A stretch of DNA of 64,000 bases from Pinus tabuliformis (lineage: Eukaryota; Streptophyta; Pinopsida; Pinales; Pinaceae): NCBI GenBank assembly GCA_031772625.1, contig CM062817.1, positions 888,260,184 through 888,324,183 of the forward strand. Direction: 5' to 3'. The notes beneath the pieces are model-generated. The model saw only the letters and a program-made list of their open reading frames with translations, was not told where the DNA came from and searched no databases. The position numbers and the translations under genes were made by a program. Below are positions 23,700 to 35,880 of this stretch, in pieces. Position 1 is the first letter of the stretch; each line of letters opens with the position of its first letter.

Positions 23700-25000
23700 T
23701 CGTCATTGAGATAGCTCTACCACTCTATTTTGGTATCTCCAACCCATGCTTCTCTCAATGTTTTCTTTCTAGCCTTATAGTACATTAGCTTGGCTCCCTT
23801 GCAGTGCTCTTGGGCTCTAAGCCTTCTTGTGCTTTCTTTTCTACACAAACTCAAGATATAGATAAATTGTAGGTGTTGCTCTAGGTTTAGTACTTGGTTC
23901 CTAGTGACTGGAATCATCTAAGCTGCTCTTGGCTTCCCTCTATTGTGTCCTCTCTCTTTTTCAGGCCCGGTTGGAAAGTTTCCTCCCTTTGGGGTGGTCC
24001 AAAATTAGGGGGGTTCCAATCACAATAATCATTTGTGTTCAATTTGCAGAAATGCTTTCTTTTATGGTTTTCATTTTCCCATGTCCTGTCTTTCTTGCCA
24101 TCAATGGAGGAAAAAAGAGCCATGGACTTTTTAGAGTCCAACAATCATGGTGCTAGGAAAAAGAAGGCTTACAAGCCTCCCCCCTAGGGACAACTAGCTC
24201 ATTGTAACATCAGAATAGAGGAAAGAGGGTTACTAACCATGCTAACAAGCCATTTAGCCTGGGAACTTCTCCAAAAAATCAGAAAAGGGTGGAAGGGCTT
24301 GTGAACCTGGCTATCCAAAAATTATTTAAGACTCCCAAGCATCAAATTAAAAAGGAATTTCAATACTAGATGTCTAACTTAGGCTTTTGTTACTGAACGA
24401 ATACCAATATTTTTAACAAAACATGTTTTTAATAGCTAGCCAAAACTCTCTTTGCCTTATCCATGGAAGGAAAAGAGAACAAGTTGGAATAGTCCTTGGA
24501 CCAAATTTGGTGATTAGAAGCTAAATTTACTTTGTTATGTAGGGTGGTGTTTGGGCTTAGCTTGCCCGTTAACCAGGGAATGAAGAATAAACCATGGAGG
24601 TTGTTGGCATCCAAATCTCCCTAGGAAGCAAATCCAACCCAATCATTCTAGATGAGAAGATTTCAGTATGAGAGGAAAGACAAAGCCAAGGAGCAATAAA
24701 TTTCCAGTCAACTAAGCACATCTCAATCTCCTCCTTGCTAGACATGTTGTTTGTTATTTGGTTTGCAGGTTTTATTTGTTTTCTATGTTTCCTTTTTACT
24801 TTATATAGTTTCAATGGAGGTTCTAAACCTCCTTGGACATAGTATATGTAGATGGAATGCTATAAGCAATCTAGTTATGGTTTTAGAATGCTATCTTAGG
24901 TTTGGTTTTCACTTTGGAAAACCTTAGATACCCATGATTGTAACGCTTTTCTTTTTTGTTGTTGTAAATATTAATATAGAACTACACTAACTTACCAAAA
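23700..25000 (+). mobile_element. LINE-like 3' fragment (plus strand)
   Basis: The block ends in ttgttgttgtaaatattaat followed by aactacactaacttaccaaaaaaaa (24957-25003), the typical 3' tail of plant L1-type LINEs: a 'Tgtaa...cttac..aaaa' end with a terminal A run. No clear RT is visible upstream; the coding part is absent or too decayed. The left limit is approximate. Confidence 0.45.
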
Positions 25001-25199
25001 AAAACTTCTTTTAATGTACACTTACAATTTATACCCAATACAGAGCATGCAATGCCTCTTCATGGTTTTCAAGGGTTACCTTTCAGTAAATACGAAGGAT
25101 GCCATGTTTATGCAATCCCTTCTTTCATGTTGGGGGAAAGGTGCAAATACTGATATTCCACTAACTCACACTTTGTTGCTCTTGTTTAGAGTCTAATAG

Positions 25200-27300
25200 C
25201 CCTAGAGGAATAAATTTCTCACCTTATTGTGTGCCCCTCAACTAAATCTTCCAAGTGATCGAATTTGTAGCCTATCATCATGACAACATGTAACCTCTCA
25301 GAAAAATCATCACTAGATTTTTAACCAAGGTCACATAAATGAGTGCTAATAGGTGGGAATATGAATGTTGTTCCTCATCTCCTAATATATCCTGTTGACT
25401 TCCATACAACCCCATTACCCATATGTGGATCAACAAGCATGTTCCTCATGCCTACACACATGAAAATCAATGCATCAAATAATTCCACAATCAACATCAA
25501 AGCATAACATTAACAATTTACATATTATAATACCTTGACTCAATTTGGAGTCTAATATAATGTTTACACATTCTTGTGTCAATATATTTGTGGTTTCCTA
25601 TTGAACTAGGAAAAACATTAGTGGCATCTGCAAGTTAATGTATCCAAGATTTTTATTTCAAAGTGCATAATCATATTAATCAACAATGCCATTGTCATAG
25701 GCCCACGAGGGGAAACTCAACTGGAAATCATTGTGTCATGAAGTATTATGTGAACCATGAGATTCAAGGTTCAAATCTTCCACGAGTCAAGCCAACAAAA
25801 GAAAAAAACCAATGCCATTTTCATATCAGTCTATTTTTAGTTCATGTATGTTTATTATAAAAACATCTAAATGAGGCCATTCCAAATGATCACTTAAAGT
25901 CAATCAAATAATAAAGAGGTTTGGTTTCATCATCAAAGTACAAGTCAATAAACTAGGTCATCTATAAACAAATACCAGGCTCAAATAATAAGACAAAATT
26001 GATGGTGCACCATCACTTCATTACTAGCAAAGTGTCCTATGTTCCTAGCATCACAAGCTATCAATTATATGTTTAGTGACATACATTATAATACGTCCTA
26101 ATCCTACATACCCTAGATTTCCTTTCTAAGCACCATCAAAATTCAACTTAACAAAAGGATTATTAGCATGCTCCCATGCTACGGGGATGAAAGAATTTAG
26201 ATGGATAATCATGTACACAAAAAACATATTATACATCCATCTCCCAAAAGACTAGCAAAAAACTAATATTGATTGGTCTTCTCGAATGCCCAAAACATCT
26301 AGTTTTTATTTCTTTGAAAGAATGGGATCTTTAACATTTTCAAGGATTTCTCTTTGAAAAAACATAAGTATGTTTATTTGACCATTGAAAATCCTCTGGT
26401 TCCATTCAAGTCAAATAGTCTATGGGATAAACCTCAACATGAGGTCCACAATATCATCCTAAATCATAAGTTGAAATTCCTCTTAGCGATAGGGAAAGAA
26501 GGGTAAAAGGTACATCATGTTGGATTAAAAGTGACAAGCTTGATTGCTAACCAACTCCACTTATATTGAGCGTAAACCCAAAGGAAATGAATAAAAATAT
26601 GGACAATAACCTTTGATTCATTGCAATATATGGAACATTATGAAGGTCCCATAAAATCATGTTTATAGGTTAGGTGAGATTAGGCCTCCATGCTAATTGT
26701 TGGAGGACTATGGATTTCTTTAGCTAATAATATAGGTTGTAGAGCTTACACCAAATCAAATATGTAGTGCCAAATTGGATCATATCTATTAAATGGGTGT
26801 CTTTATGACTAACAATAAAGTTAGTTGGGCCCACCTTTCCCTCAACGAAGGAAACATTGTACAATATTGGAAGTAGCTTAGGTCTTAATCTAAGATAGCT
26901 TAATCCTTTTTATTGTGTCCTTTTGAATAATACCATAAGCATAAAAATGGTATAAAGTATGGGTTTATAATGCACCATTCACACTAAAAGCCTTGCCAAT
27001 CTTAAAGGTGGCTTTGATATGTAAGCCCCCGAGCTTATGTGATAGCATCCTCCCTTGCTCCAACACTAACATGATTAACAATTTCAATACCATGATTTTT
27101 TTTGTCCACTTGGTCTTATAGTTTTATTTGTATTATATCTATAATGTTAGAAATCCCTCTCACATAAATTGATTTACATTAATATTCATCTTTCTTACGA
27201 CTTTTAATACACACTAGAGAATGAAATGATTCTAAAACTAGCACAACCACATTAATAAATGTGGGTGATATACACCATAGGTGTCAACTTATTTGAATGT
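25200..27300 (-). pseudogene. L1-type LINE remnant with RNase H, minus strand
   Basis: Minus-strand reading gives VKLNFDGA, stop, KGNLGYVGLGRI at 26150-26100, which is the start of the plant LINE RNase H domain (N-F-D-G-A-S-K-G-N-P-G). Upstream in the same orientation (26530-26350) comes the zf-RVT-type segment LLPFFPYR ... DDIVDLMLRFIP ... LEWNQRIFNGQ. Stops are dense. It would be the 3' half of a LINE ORF2. A SINE at 25700-25809 has inserted into it. Confidence 0.6.
25700..25809 (+). mobile_element. tRNA-derived SINE 1 (about 110 bp)
   Basis: It has a Pol III A-box-like ggaaactcaactgg (25711-25724) and a B-box-like ggttcaaatct (25768-25778), spaced as in tRNA-derived SINEs, and an A-rich tail (gaaaaaaa). 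Flanking repeats caatgccattgtcata (25684-25699) and caatgccattttcata (25810-25825) agree at 15 of 16 positions and are its target-site duplication. It sits inside the minus-strand LINE remnant. Confidence 0.8.
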
Positions 27301-27415
27301 ATAATGACATGTATGTTGTAGGCATTAGCTAATTCTACATATCTCTTTGCATGGATCAAGGATTATGCATACCTTCTTCCACGTGTTTCAGTATAAAAGG
27401 CTCTGTGTAATATCC

Positions 27416-28200
27416 CTAATAGAAATTTTAACTGTAGATACCAGAAATGAACTCGAACAACAAAATAATAGCAAATAAACACACAACAAACAAATTGATA
27501 CAAAAATAGATGCCAATAAAATCACTGAGTCATTTTATTAATCCACTAGAAAAAGTACATCAACATGAGGAATAATGGAACCTGAGCTTACTGAGCAAGT
27601 AGAGTAAACCCAGAAAAAAGATCTCTGACCCAAATGATGAATGACCCTTGCAATGATGTAGATGATCCGACGAGAAGACTGCAGCAAACCTGCTCTCTCC
27701 AAAACACCAATGAAGCACTGTTATATTTCTGAGTGAAATCTCCTCAAGAGTGTCGGGCTTTCATCCAACACCCACTAGCACACCCAAGGGTTTCCATCCT
27801 CGAGCTTAGAAGTTGGGAACTAGGTTCTCCAAACCTCATCAATAGAAAATAGGAACAATCCAAGATGTCCCCTAATGGCCTCCTCCTCCTCTTTTTATAA
27901 ATCTAATGGACCCCTCTAGAACCTCCTATTTTATCATTATTTTAATCATGGAACACTATTACCTCTTTTTATCTTAATTAAAATATTCTTTTTAATGTGG
28001 GAAAAGGGTAAATTAGCCACCTTGCCTCCTCAAGTTACTGAAAATCACTTCTAACCATCCCATATTTTAGATCTTCTCGTTCCGGTTCCAAGGGTTTATT
28101 ACACTAAGGTGTTCCGTCAAGTATTCCTCTCAGAATGCCACCTTAAGTGTAATTAATTGGGTTAGGCCCAATAATAACCCTATTTTTCGAGAGTTGTTGG
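27416..28200 (-). repeat. LTR-like promoter and polyA block, minus strand
   Basis: On the minus strand a TATA box (tttataaaaagagg, plus 27887-27900) is followed about 360 bp later by a polyadenylation signal (aataaa, plus 27535-27540), and the block ends in gggatattaca at 27416 (tgtaatatccc on plus). This is the layout of a solo LTR. The right boundary is unclear and no TSD could be matched. Confidence 0.45.
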
Positions 28201-29167
28201 AATGCAACAGAACGAAAGGCAAGATGTGCAGATGGTGGAACATGCCAAGCAAATGCCATTAGATCCCATAGAAACTCCTAAAACCCCACGAAACATCTCC
28301 AAAAGCCCCTAGACCGTTGATGATGTAAACCTACACCTGTGACCTGTCTACCTCCAACTGTAAAAGTCCATCCTAACCATGCCATAAGGAACACCAGAAA
28401 AACGAACATCATACTCTATGTGTGGTGGTTCCATGTTATACTTAAAATCATATCATCCAGGTGTTGCAATTTAACAGATAAAATGTCCTTTCAAATGTAC
28501 TCATTGCTCACCCATTTTGTTCATTAATATGATCCCTGTTTGCCGAGAAGAAACAAACAATTTGTTACATTCAAATAATTACATAACTAAAACTACCCCT
28601 CCCATTTTTAATACGTTAACTGTTTTCGAAATTCCAACCTGGTCAGTGCCCATGGTATATGGTCGTCTCATCTGATCAAGCTATGGTGCTACATAACTTA
28701 ATTCTTCAATTGCATTGTGAATTAGATATATTTACATTGTTTTGTTGAAGAAATTCATTGTGCCGATCTCATGTACTTCTTTGGTGATGAAGTGATTGTT
28801 TTCATTTTAGATGAAATGATTAAAGCGGTGATGGGAGGAATCAACACAGATAAAAACATAATAGATCGAATGCGTGCGGTAGTTTTGATATTTAGATTCC
28901 AAAAACCCAAGTATTGCATTTTGAATTTGAAGAGTTAGGTCGAAGTTTCGAAACTCTCCTCACTTGCATGAGTGGGTATTGATTGCGATCACATCGGAAA
29001 CAAAATCAAACGATTTGATTCCAATCAGGTTAATGACTGCTTAACAGGTGGATAAATAAATCATATTTAAATTTAATAGGTTATTCTTGGGTTTGAAACT
29101 GTAAACTTGTTCAAATACTTTTCATATCATCCGTTGGATGATGCATTAGACAAAGAATATTCTCTTG
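28201..29167. other. Spacer, nothing recognised
   Basis: No coding potential, RNA gene or delimited repeat could be supported on either strand. Confidence 0.5.
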
Positions 29168-29179
29168 AAATCAAATCTT

Positions 29180-29358
29180 GTTAACTTTGAGGGTTAGCTC
29201 AATTGGTCAAGATCTCGTTGCTAAAGCACCTCACTATTGAGAGGTCATGGGTTTAATTATCCTTGACAACCTCGGGGTTAGGTTCTGATTAATTCGATCG
29301 ACGGGATGTGATCCCTCCCTTTCAGGTGGATTTGCTTGAATTTTCCTCAAGAAAACAA
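29180..29358 (+). mobile_element. tRNA-derived SINE 2 (179 bp)
   Basis: It begins with a tRNA-like head: A box tagctcaattgg (29195-29206) and B box ggtttaattatcc (29250-29262), 55 bp apart. An unrelated body and an A-rich 3' end (gaaaacaaaa) follow. A perfect 12-bp target-site duplication aaatcaaatctt flanks it at 29168-29179 and 29359-29370. Confidence 0.88.
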
Positions 29359-29370
29359 AAATCAAATCTT

Positions 29371-29441
29371 ATCCACTCATTTATTTAAAAATCAAAATTC
29401 CTTAAACACAATTACAATATAGACCACACCTACAACATAAT

Positions 29442-29484
<43 letters not shown>

Positions 29485-30480
29485 TATATAAATTTATCTT
29501 AATAATAAAATATATAAAAACTTATCTTCATTAGTAATATATATAAAAGTTCATTTATAATAATTTAATAGGTTAGGAATTAATGGATGAGAAACCTAAG
29601 AGTCATATAACCATTATGTATTAAAAGCTTTATACACCAATTATTCCATTTAGATTTTAATCATTTTATTTTACCTTTAAGAAGTAATTCTTTTGTTAAG
29701 TTTGAGCATATTGGCCCTTAACGAACCCTCTTCCATGGATAGGATCAAAGGTCACTACCCTACCTAAGATACCTATGATGTTTGATTGATAACTTTTTTA
29801 AATTTTACCTTTTCAAGGAGAGGTATTATCTCTATAAATAAATGAAATTCCACTACGTTTAGCGATGATATAAAATGTTTTTTATTTTTTTATTTTTTAA
29901 CTTAATAGAATGTAGAATATAGGCGTGAGTTATTTTTAGGCCGATAGGCCTTCCTATACATCAATACAGTCGTCAACACTTTTATTTTCCTATTGACATC
30001 TGGCATGGTTTCCTACTCGACATCTGGCTATAGTCTTGCTTGACATCTGTGCACACCAGTTTTACTGAACATTGTGTGAACCATATAAATGGCAACAACT
30101 GATTTGCAGCATGGTCAAAAAATATTCCAAAAGAGCCTAGCTCCAGTAGCGTCATCACAGAGAGCTTGTGGATTGGATGGTACTTGAGGTTTACTAATTT
30201 GGACAAATTCGCCTTAGGAAAATCTCAGAGATATAGAAATAAACAGTGAGAATAGATAAACAGTGTAGTATGCATTTAGTATGCAAACTATGAACACGCA
30301 TAAAATAGTAAAACGTGTTTGCTGTATAGTATGTAATTTAGAATGGCAAAGATGAAAAACGCATATAAAAATCTACAGCGGCTGCTGTTTCCTTGGTTGT
30401 TTGGTGGTTCTCCATGCAGAGGGAGATAAAGCTGGATATTTTCTGCAACTCGCTAAAACACACATCCTTCTATGCCGCTA
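29371..30480. other. AT-rich spacer with microsatellites
   Basis: Contains (AT)n/(AAAT)n low complexity at about 29445-29500. The proximal part (30240-30480) is the probable promoter region of the protease pseudogene. No genes seen. Confidence 0.5.
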
Positions 30481-30564
30481 TAAGATTTTATATATGTTAC
30501 TCTTATGCTTGTTCTCCTGCACTACACTGTTTCAATTTTGAAGTATATGAATAGCTAAAAATCC

Positions 30565-31398
30565 ATGGAAGGGCAATTTAGATTTCACATCTGCATGGGG
30601 TCTGCTCTGTTCATAGCCATCCTATTGCTTTCTGTGTCAGATACGTTTTATGTAAATGAAAAAAAAGTAGCTGATACAGAGCAGTTAGGATTCAGAGCAG
30701 ATCTGGTGCATGTAGATTCACTAATGTCCCCATTTAGTCCGGGGAATATCAGTTATGCTGAGCGCATCCAAAGGGAAATCTATCGAAGCAGGCAATTGGT
30801 GCAGAGAGCAGGTGGAGCGCCTGTAATTAGAGGGAACAGAGAATTCCTCTTGAAACTGGCAATAGGTACGCCAACTTTACCCTATTATGCGATTCTTGAT
30901 ATTGGAAGCGACCTGATATGGACGCAGTGCCAGCCCTGTGTTGATTGCTATAAACAGCGGACTCCAATATTCAATCCGAAGCATTCTTCCACAAACAACA
31001 AGCTTCCATGCCAAAACATGCTTTACAAGTTGGATCCATATTCTTTTCTTGCGGAGTTGTAGGCTGTGAATTCGATTACAACTATGCCAATTACTCAACG
31101 ACATTGGGGAATCTCTCATACGAGACATTCACATTTGCTATTTCCAAATCTGGACAGAATCAATCAATCATGCATATTGCCTTTGGATGCAATGCTAGCA
31201 GTGAAGGCATCGCCTTCACACAAGCAGCCGAGATTGTGGGCTTCGGACGAGGTCCCGTGTTGTTAATTTCACAGCTCCCTCCATCAACACCCAAGAGGTT
31301 TTCGTACTGTCTAGTGTCAATTAAAGATTCCCAGTCAAAGTCGGGCCCTCTGATGTTTGGAAAACATGCGAAATTGAGCAGCGCAATTTTGAATGATT
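30565..31398 (+). pseudogene. Nepenthesin/CDR1-like aspartic protease, truncated
   Basis: Secreted A1-family aspartic protease, first lobe only. The start at 30565 gives a signal peptide (GSALFIAILLLSVSDTFYV) and a propeptide (RADLVHVDSLMSPFSPGN). The mature start follows (FLLKLAIGTPTLPYYAILDI). The active-site DTGSDLIWTQC appears as DIGSDLIWTQC, so the catalytic Thr is Ile. The nepenthesin-type Cys-rich insert is present (QCQPCVDCYKQRTPIF; CGVVGCEFDYNYANYS). A frameshift lies at about 31045-31055. The reading frame then continues (SYETFTF, HIAFGCNASSEG, FSYCLVSI) to a stop at 31398. The second lobe with its D-[ST]-G is missing, so only about 275 of the usual 430-450 residues remain. A TATA-like ttttatatatg at about 30487 lies 75 bp upstream. 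Confidence 0.88.
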
Positions 31399-31399
31399 G

Positions 31400-32180
31400 A
31401 TTGGATTTTATTATATAAATAATTGAGAGAAATGAAGAATAATAATTTGTATAATTTTGATTAAGGATTTATTTTATTTTGGGCAATTTATTGACTAGGT
31501 TTAGTTTGAATGATTGAATTATTATAATATTTATTATTTTGAACCAAAATACAATTCTTTCAATTTAACATTTCTATTGGCCTCTCTTTGCACCTTTTGG
31601 GACAATTGCTAGTATATATGCGCATCTAATTTATAGTGATATATAAAGTGTTTTTACTCTTTTTTTTTTTCATTCAAATTATAATAAAATTTAAAATGTA
31701 TTTTTGAAATTGTTTTTTAAGTATTAAAAGGTATTTCAGTTTAATATGGAGAAGATATTGTAGCGAAAATTAGATAAAAGGTTATGATAAAATATTAAAA
31801 TAAAAATAATAAATAAAATCATAAGATCAATTTAATTAAAAAAAATATTTTTATAAATAATAGATTTTTTTTGTATTGTAAGTTTATTATTTTAAATAAA
31901 TAATATATATATTATATTAAAAATACTTTAAATAATAATAATTCATATTTATAATTATAGTATTTCAAAATTGTATTTAAATTAAGTTAATAAATATAAA
32001 ATTAAAATAAAAAATATTTTATATATAGAAATATAAAATATAAATAATAGTTATAAATTAAGATTTATTTTATCATATAAATTAAAATAATGATAATTTA
32101 TATTCATAATTATACTGTTTCATAATTTCAGATGTAAATTTAATTAATAAAAATATAAAAATTTCATATTTACACTATTT

Positions 32181-32223
<43 letters not shown>

Positions 32224-32469
32224 AATTCAATTAAAAGAATTATTAAAAAAGCTTACTATACTTTATATGTACTATTAGGATTTTAATAAAAATAAGAATA
32301 TTTCTATATAAAAATGTGAAATTTATATGTAATTATATATACTATTAGAATTTTAATAAAAGATGAGAATATTTTTATATAAATATGTGAAATTTATATA
32401 TAACAATATGTTGAATTTGTATTAAAAAAAGAATTGCATTTTGAAAGATAAATTTATGGTGATTTTGAA
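31400..32469. other. Extremely AT-rich spacer
   Basis: Mostly A/T with short ataaa/tatt periodicities and an (AT)n run at 32189-32217. No gene on either strand. Confidence 0.7.
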
Positions 32470-32483
32470 TTTTACTGCCAATT

Positions 32484-33244
32484 TTTTTTCACATGGAAAA
32501 ACCGTAATTTTCATTGATGCTTACATGCTGTAGATGCATAAAAATGGGCATAAGCCACTTACAATGTAAACTCCAAAAAGGAGCCTCCGTTAAAAGCTTG
32601 AAAAGCAGGCTTCAAAAATTTAACAAAATATAGGTAGAAAACCCCAGTAAAACAGGGGCCAAAAACCCCACAGAGGCAAACAAAATGCGGGCCAACAACC
32701 TGTGACACAGATACACGCAACCATGGAAAACTACCAAAAACCAGAATATATCCAGGGCACAGGCCGCCCAGAAACCTTAAATAAAAAGCCCTAAAAAAAT
32801 AGGGCAACAAGAAACAAGGCATAATCCCACAATGCAAGCCAGTTGCCAGTTACATAGCACCAGAGAAGGTCGCACCGTCCGGATCATGAACCGCAAACCT
32901 CGACACCAACCCTCGTAGACAAAACGCGCAAACGCATCCAAGATACAACGACGACATCATAAGGAAGTCTAGGAGACCTGTAAAAGAGAAGGAAAAGGCA
33001 CAAACCAGGGGTGGAGTCGGCTAGGGCAACCACCTCACCCCCACTCCCTCAAATTCTCCCTTGAATCGCAGGCAGATACTAGAACCAACTACTCCGCCAT
33101 CGTGCAACGACGGAATAGCGAGCCACTAGAGACCAGATCAAGAAGCATTCGAGAGGCTCGAACAAGGAGCAGAGGTGGATAGGGTTCAGCCTCCTTGCCC
33201 GCTCCCTCAACTCTCTAATTCCTTCTAAGTCTACACTTTTCAAT
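32484..33244 (-). mobile_element. LINE-type 3' fragment, minus strand (761 bp)
   Basis: A GC-richer island in AT-rich DNA. Flanks ttttactgccaatt (32470-32483) and ttttactgcaaatt (33245-33258) agree at 13 of 14 positions. The plus-left end starts with a T run, i.e. a minus-strand A tail. Minus-strand reading gives a Phe/Leu/Trp-rich, non-conserved stretch typical of a LINE 3' end and no catalytic domain, so it is probably 5' truncated at insertion. A long SINE is the alternative. Confidence 0.6.
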
Positions 33245-33267
33245 TTTTACTGCAAATTATTTGTACT

Positions 33268-33476
33268 ATTTAGAATTTTAATAAAAAATAGAGAATATTT
33301 CCATATAAAAATATGTAAAATTTAATTATAACAACATAATCAAATTTATTGAGATATAGTCCAACGGGTCATTATTTAGAATTTTAATAAAAAATAGAGA
33401 ATATTTTCATATAAAAAGATGTAAAATTTAAATATAACAATATAATCAAATTTATTGAGATGTAGTCCAAGGGGTC
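33268..33476 (+). repeat. Tandem duplication, 106-bp unit, two copies
   Basis: Units 33268-33373 and 33374-33476 both run from atttagaattttaataaaaa to atagtcca.cgggtc-like ends. A diverged related unit lies at about 32268-32420. Confidence 0.85.
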
Positions 33477-34150
33477 TTGGATAGACAATAATCGGTGCTC
33501 AATCGGGTGAAATATTGGACATGATGAAGATGTAGTCCCATCAAGCTTACAATTTTTTTATTATCAAGATTAAACTTTTTTTACTTAAATTTGTATTAAA
33601 AAGAGATTTTATTTTGAAAAATTTAATTCTTCTTAGTGCTTAATAGATCTAAAATAACGATAAATTTATGTTGATTCTTATATTCATATATACGGATGCG
33701 AAATTTAAATATAACAACATTGTCAAATTTATGGAGATAATATTTTTTACTCAAATTTGTATTAAAAAGAATTTTTTATTTTGAGAGATTTAATTCCTCT
33801 TAATGCTTGATAGATTCAAAATTCAGATAAATTTATGTTGATTTTGATTTTGAATTTTTATTTTCTAAATAATAAGAATCCTAGAGTGTTAGTAATAGAT
33901 CAATTGTCACTTTTACAACATATACAATTTTTTCATAAATGCTACTAATAGGTCAATTACAACATGCCTTCTACCACTTTTCCCTAAAATACAACTTTTT
34001 TCATAATACCACTAATGGGTAGGTTATAACTTGTCTTGGAAGATTTGATTCCATGCAACTAGACGAGCAAATTCAAAATAAAAATAAATTTATGTTGATT
34101 TTGATTTTGAATTTGAGTTTTTATATTTTAAATAATTAAATGCACTATCA
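33477..34150. other. AT-rich spacer
   Basis: Repeats phrases of the upstream units (gtattaaaaagag.ttttattttga; aaatttatgttgatttt) irregularly. No genes seen. Confidence 0.6.
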
Positions 34151-34252
34151 CTTTTACTCCCCCTTATCAACTACCACTTTTACACTTTTACTCCCCCTTA
34201 TCAACTACCACTTTTACACTTTTACTCCCCCTTATCAACTACCACTTTTACA
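34151..34252 (+). repeat. Minisatellite, 34-bp unit, three exact copies
   Basis: The unit begins cttttactcccccttatcaa and ends with accacttttaca. Copies start at 34151, 34185 and 34219 with no differences seen, so expansion is recent. Confidence 0.95.
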
Positions 34253-34430
34253 TTATATACTTTTTCATAAATGTTAATGGGCCGATTAAAACATGTCTTC
34301 TACCACTTTTACATGAAATACAATTTTTTGTAAACCGGTTATAACATATTTTTCAAAACTTAAACTCATGCAGCTATTTTTCAAGACTTGAACCCATGCA
34401 ACTAAAGACAACAAAATTTTTTCCAAATCA

Positions 34431-34618
34431 CTTAAGTTAAGATACTTTGGCATTTATGTTGATAGTTCGAAATATTGTTTATTTTTATATTAAAATTATA
34501 AATTTCAGATATAAAAAAACTTAAGCTAAGATCTTTGACATTTATGTTGATGTTTCTTATAATATGAAATATTGTTTATTTTTATATTAAAAATATAAAT
34601 TTCAGATATAAAAAAAGA
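34431..34618 (+). repeat. Tandem duplication, about 89-98-bp unit
   Basis: Both units contain cttaag.taagat, catttatgttgat, gaaatattgtttatttttat and aaatttcagatataaaaaaa. The second is slightly longer. Confidence 0.85.
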
Positions 34619-34619
34619 A

Positions 34620-35268
34620 ATAATAGATGGAAAATGAAACGGCATCGTCCGCCTAAGGAGAGAAAGAAGAGGCGTAGAGAGCGTTAGAAACAAAAGGTTA
34701 AGCACATACTAGTAGCAGTAACGGCGTTACACTTTGCCAACCTCCTTCACTCGAAAAAACACCCAAATCACCGACTTCTGCTCCGTCGTCAACGCCTCCC
34801 TTCCGTTACTCTTCATTCCGTCATCAAGTTTCAACCCCATGTCCGAACGGAATTACATACATCCATTCCATCCTTGTAACTCCCGTTCCTTCCTGATGGC
34901 AAACCGCCAACCGACATCCCACATGGCCATAACAACACGTGTACTTAGCCACGGCTAAATCTGGCGGAGAGCCAATTCTAGCGATGTACATTATCATGTG
35001 ATCAATATTCCACGAGGGATCTAAATACATACATACAATCATAACATGTAGTGCCTGTCCCTCTAACCGGACATCTCCTCCTCAGCAAAGGCCAACTCAC
35101 TGCAGATTTCTAGTTTTTTTTGCTCTTCATTCATTTATATATTATGGTGCCCAGGTTCTTCACTACCTGTTCCGGAGCTCATCCATTGATGCCTTCTTCA
35201 ATCCGACCTTTCAATGCAGGCTGCAATACGTGAGGCAAGAGCTTGTTTCAGAGCCAAATTTTGATTCT
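34620..35268 (+). other. Likely promoter and 5' untranslated exon of the gene at 35881
   Basis: CpG- and GC-richer than its surroundings (34630-35100), unlike the AT-rich spacer. A possible untranslated exon ends at 35268, where tctg is followed by gtactg, a candidate donor. A 75-codon open frame at 34734-34958 is not recognised as a protein. The acceptor ctctctgcag at 35871-35880 would join to the coding exon. Confidence 0.35.
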
Positions 35269-35880
35269 GGTACTGTTTTTTCGATTGATTTTGGTCAGAT
35301 TATGTGGGTCTGATTTCGTTCTGTTTTAACTGTCTGATTTCATTCCGTTTTAACTGTTTGAACTCCCAGCTGGTATCATCTTTGTTTGAACTGATGATTG
35401 CATGATTTTTTTCGTGGCACATTGTTTTCCTCTGCTCTGATTGAATGGAAATCCACTTGGGCATTCCGTGGAGTCATTTAAGCTATTAAATGTTGTTCTT
35501 GGTCATTGAGTTTTTCATCCAGGTGAAGGAATCCATCCGGGTTTATCAATCAAATAGAGTTTATGTAATACTCAGTCTGTTCCCCATCTCAATTCGATGT
35601 TTGTATTGCAAAGTTCCCTTAGCTCATGATCTCATTTCGACGAAGTAATCCACCTGTGTTTGTCAGTAGAATGCAAATTCATAGTTTCCAGTCTAGCTCC
35701 GATTCAATTCCATTGCATATTACAGTGTTTCTCATAATTCGTATGATGTTCTAAGTGTTTCTAGATGACTATCAGAGGGTTCTCTTCTTTGGTAGTCGCA
35801 GAGAGTTCTTATTCTGTTGATGGGCTGTTGCGGCATGTTATCAGGTTTATTTAGGCCTACAGGCCTACAGCCCTCTCTGC

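Noticed and set aside
29180..29262. Functional tRNA gene
   Set aside because: Only the A- and B-box-like parts resemble a tRNA. Stems do not pair, and the unit is flanked by target-site duplications, so it is a SINE.
34734..34958. 75-codon protein-coding gene
   Set aside because: No family similarity, lies in a GC-rich presumed promoter/5' UTR, and the opposite strand is open too.
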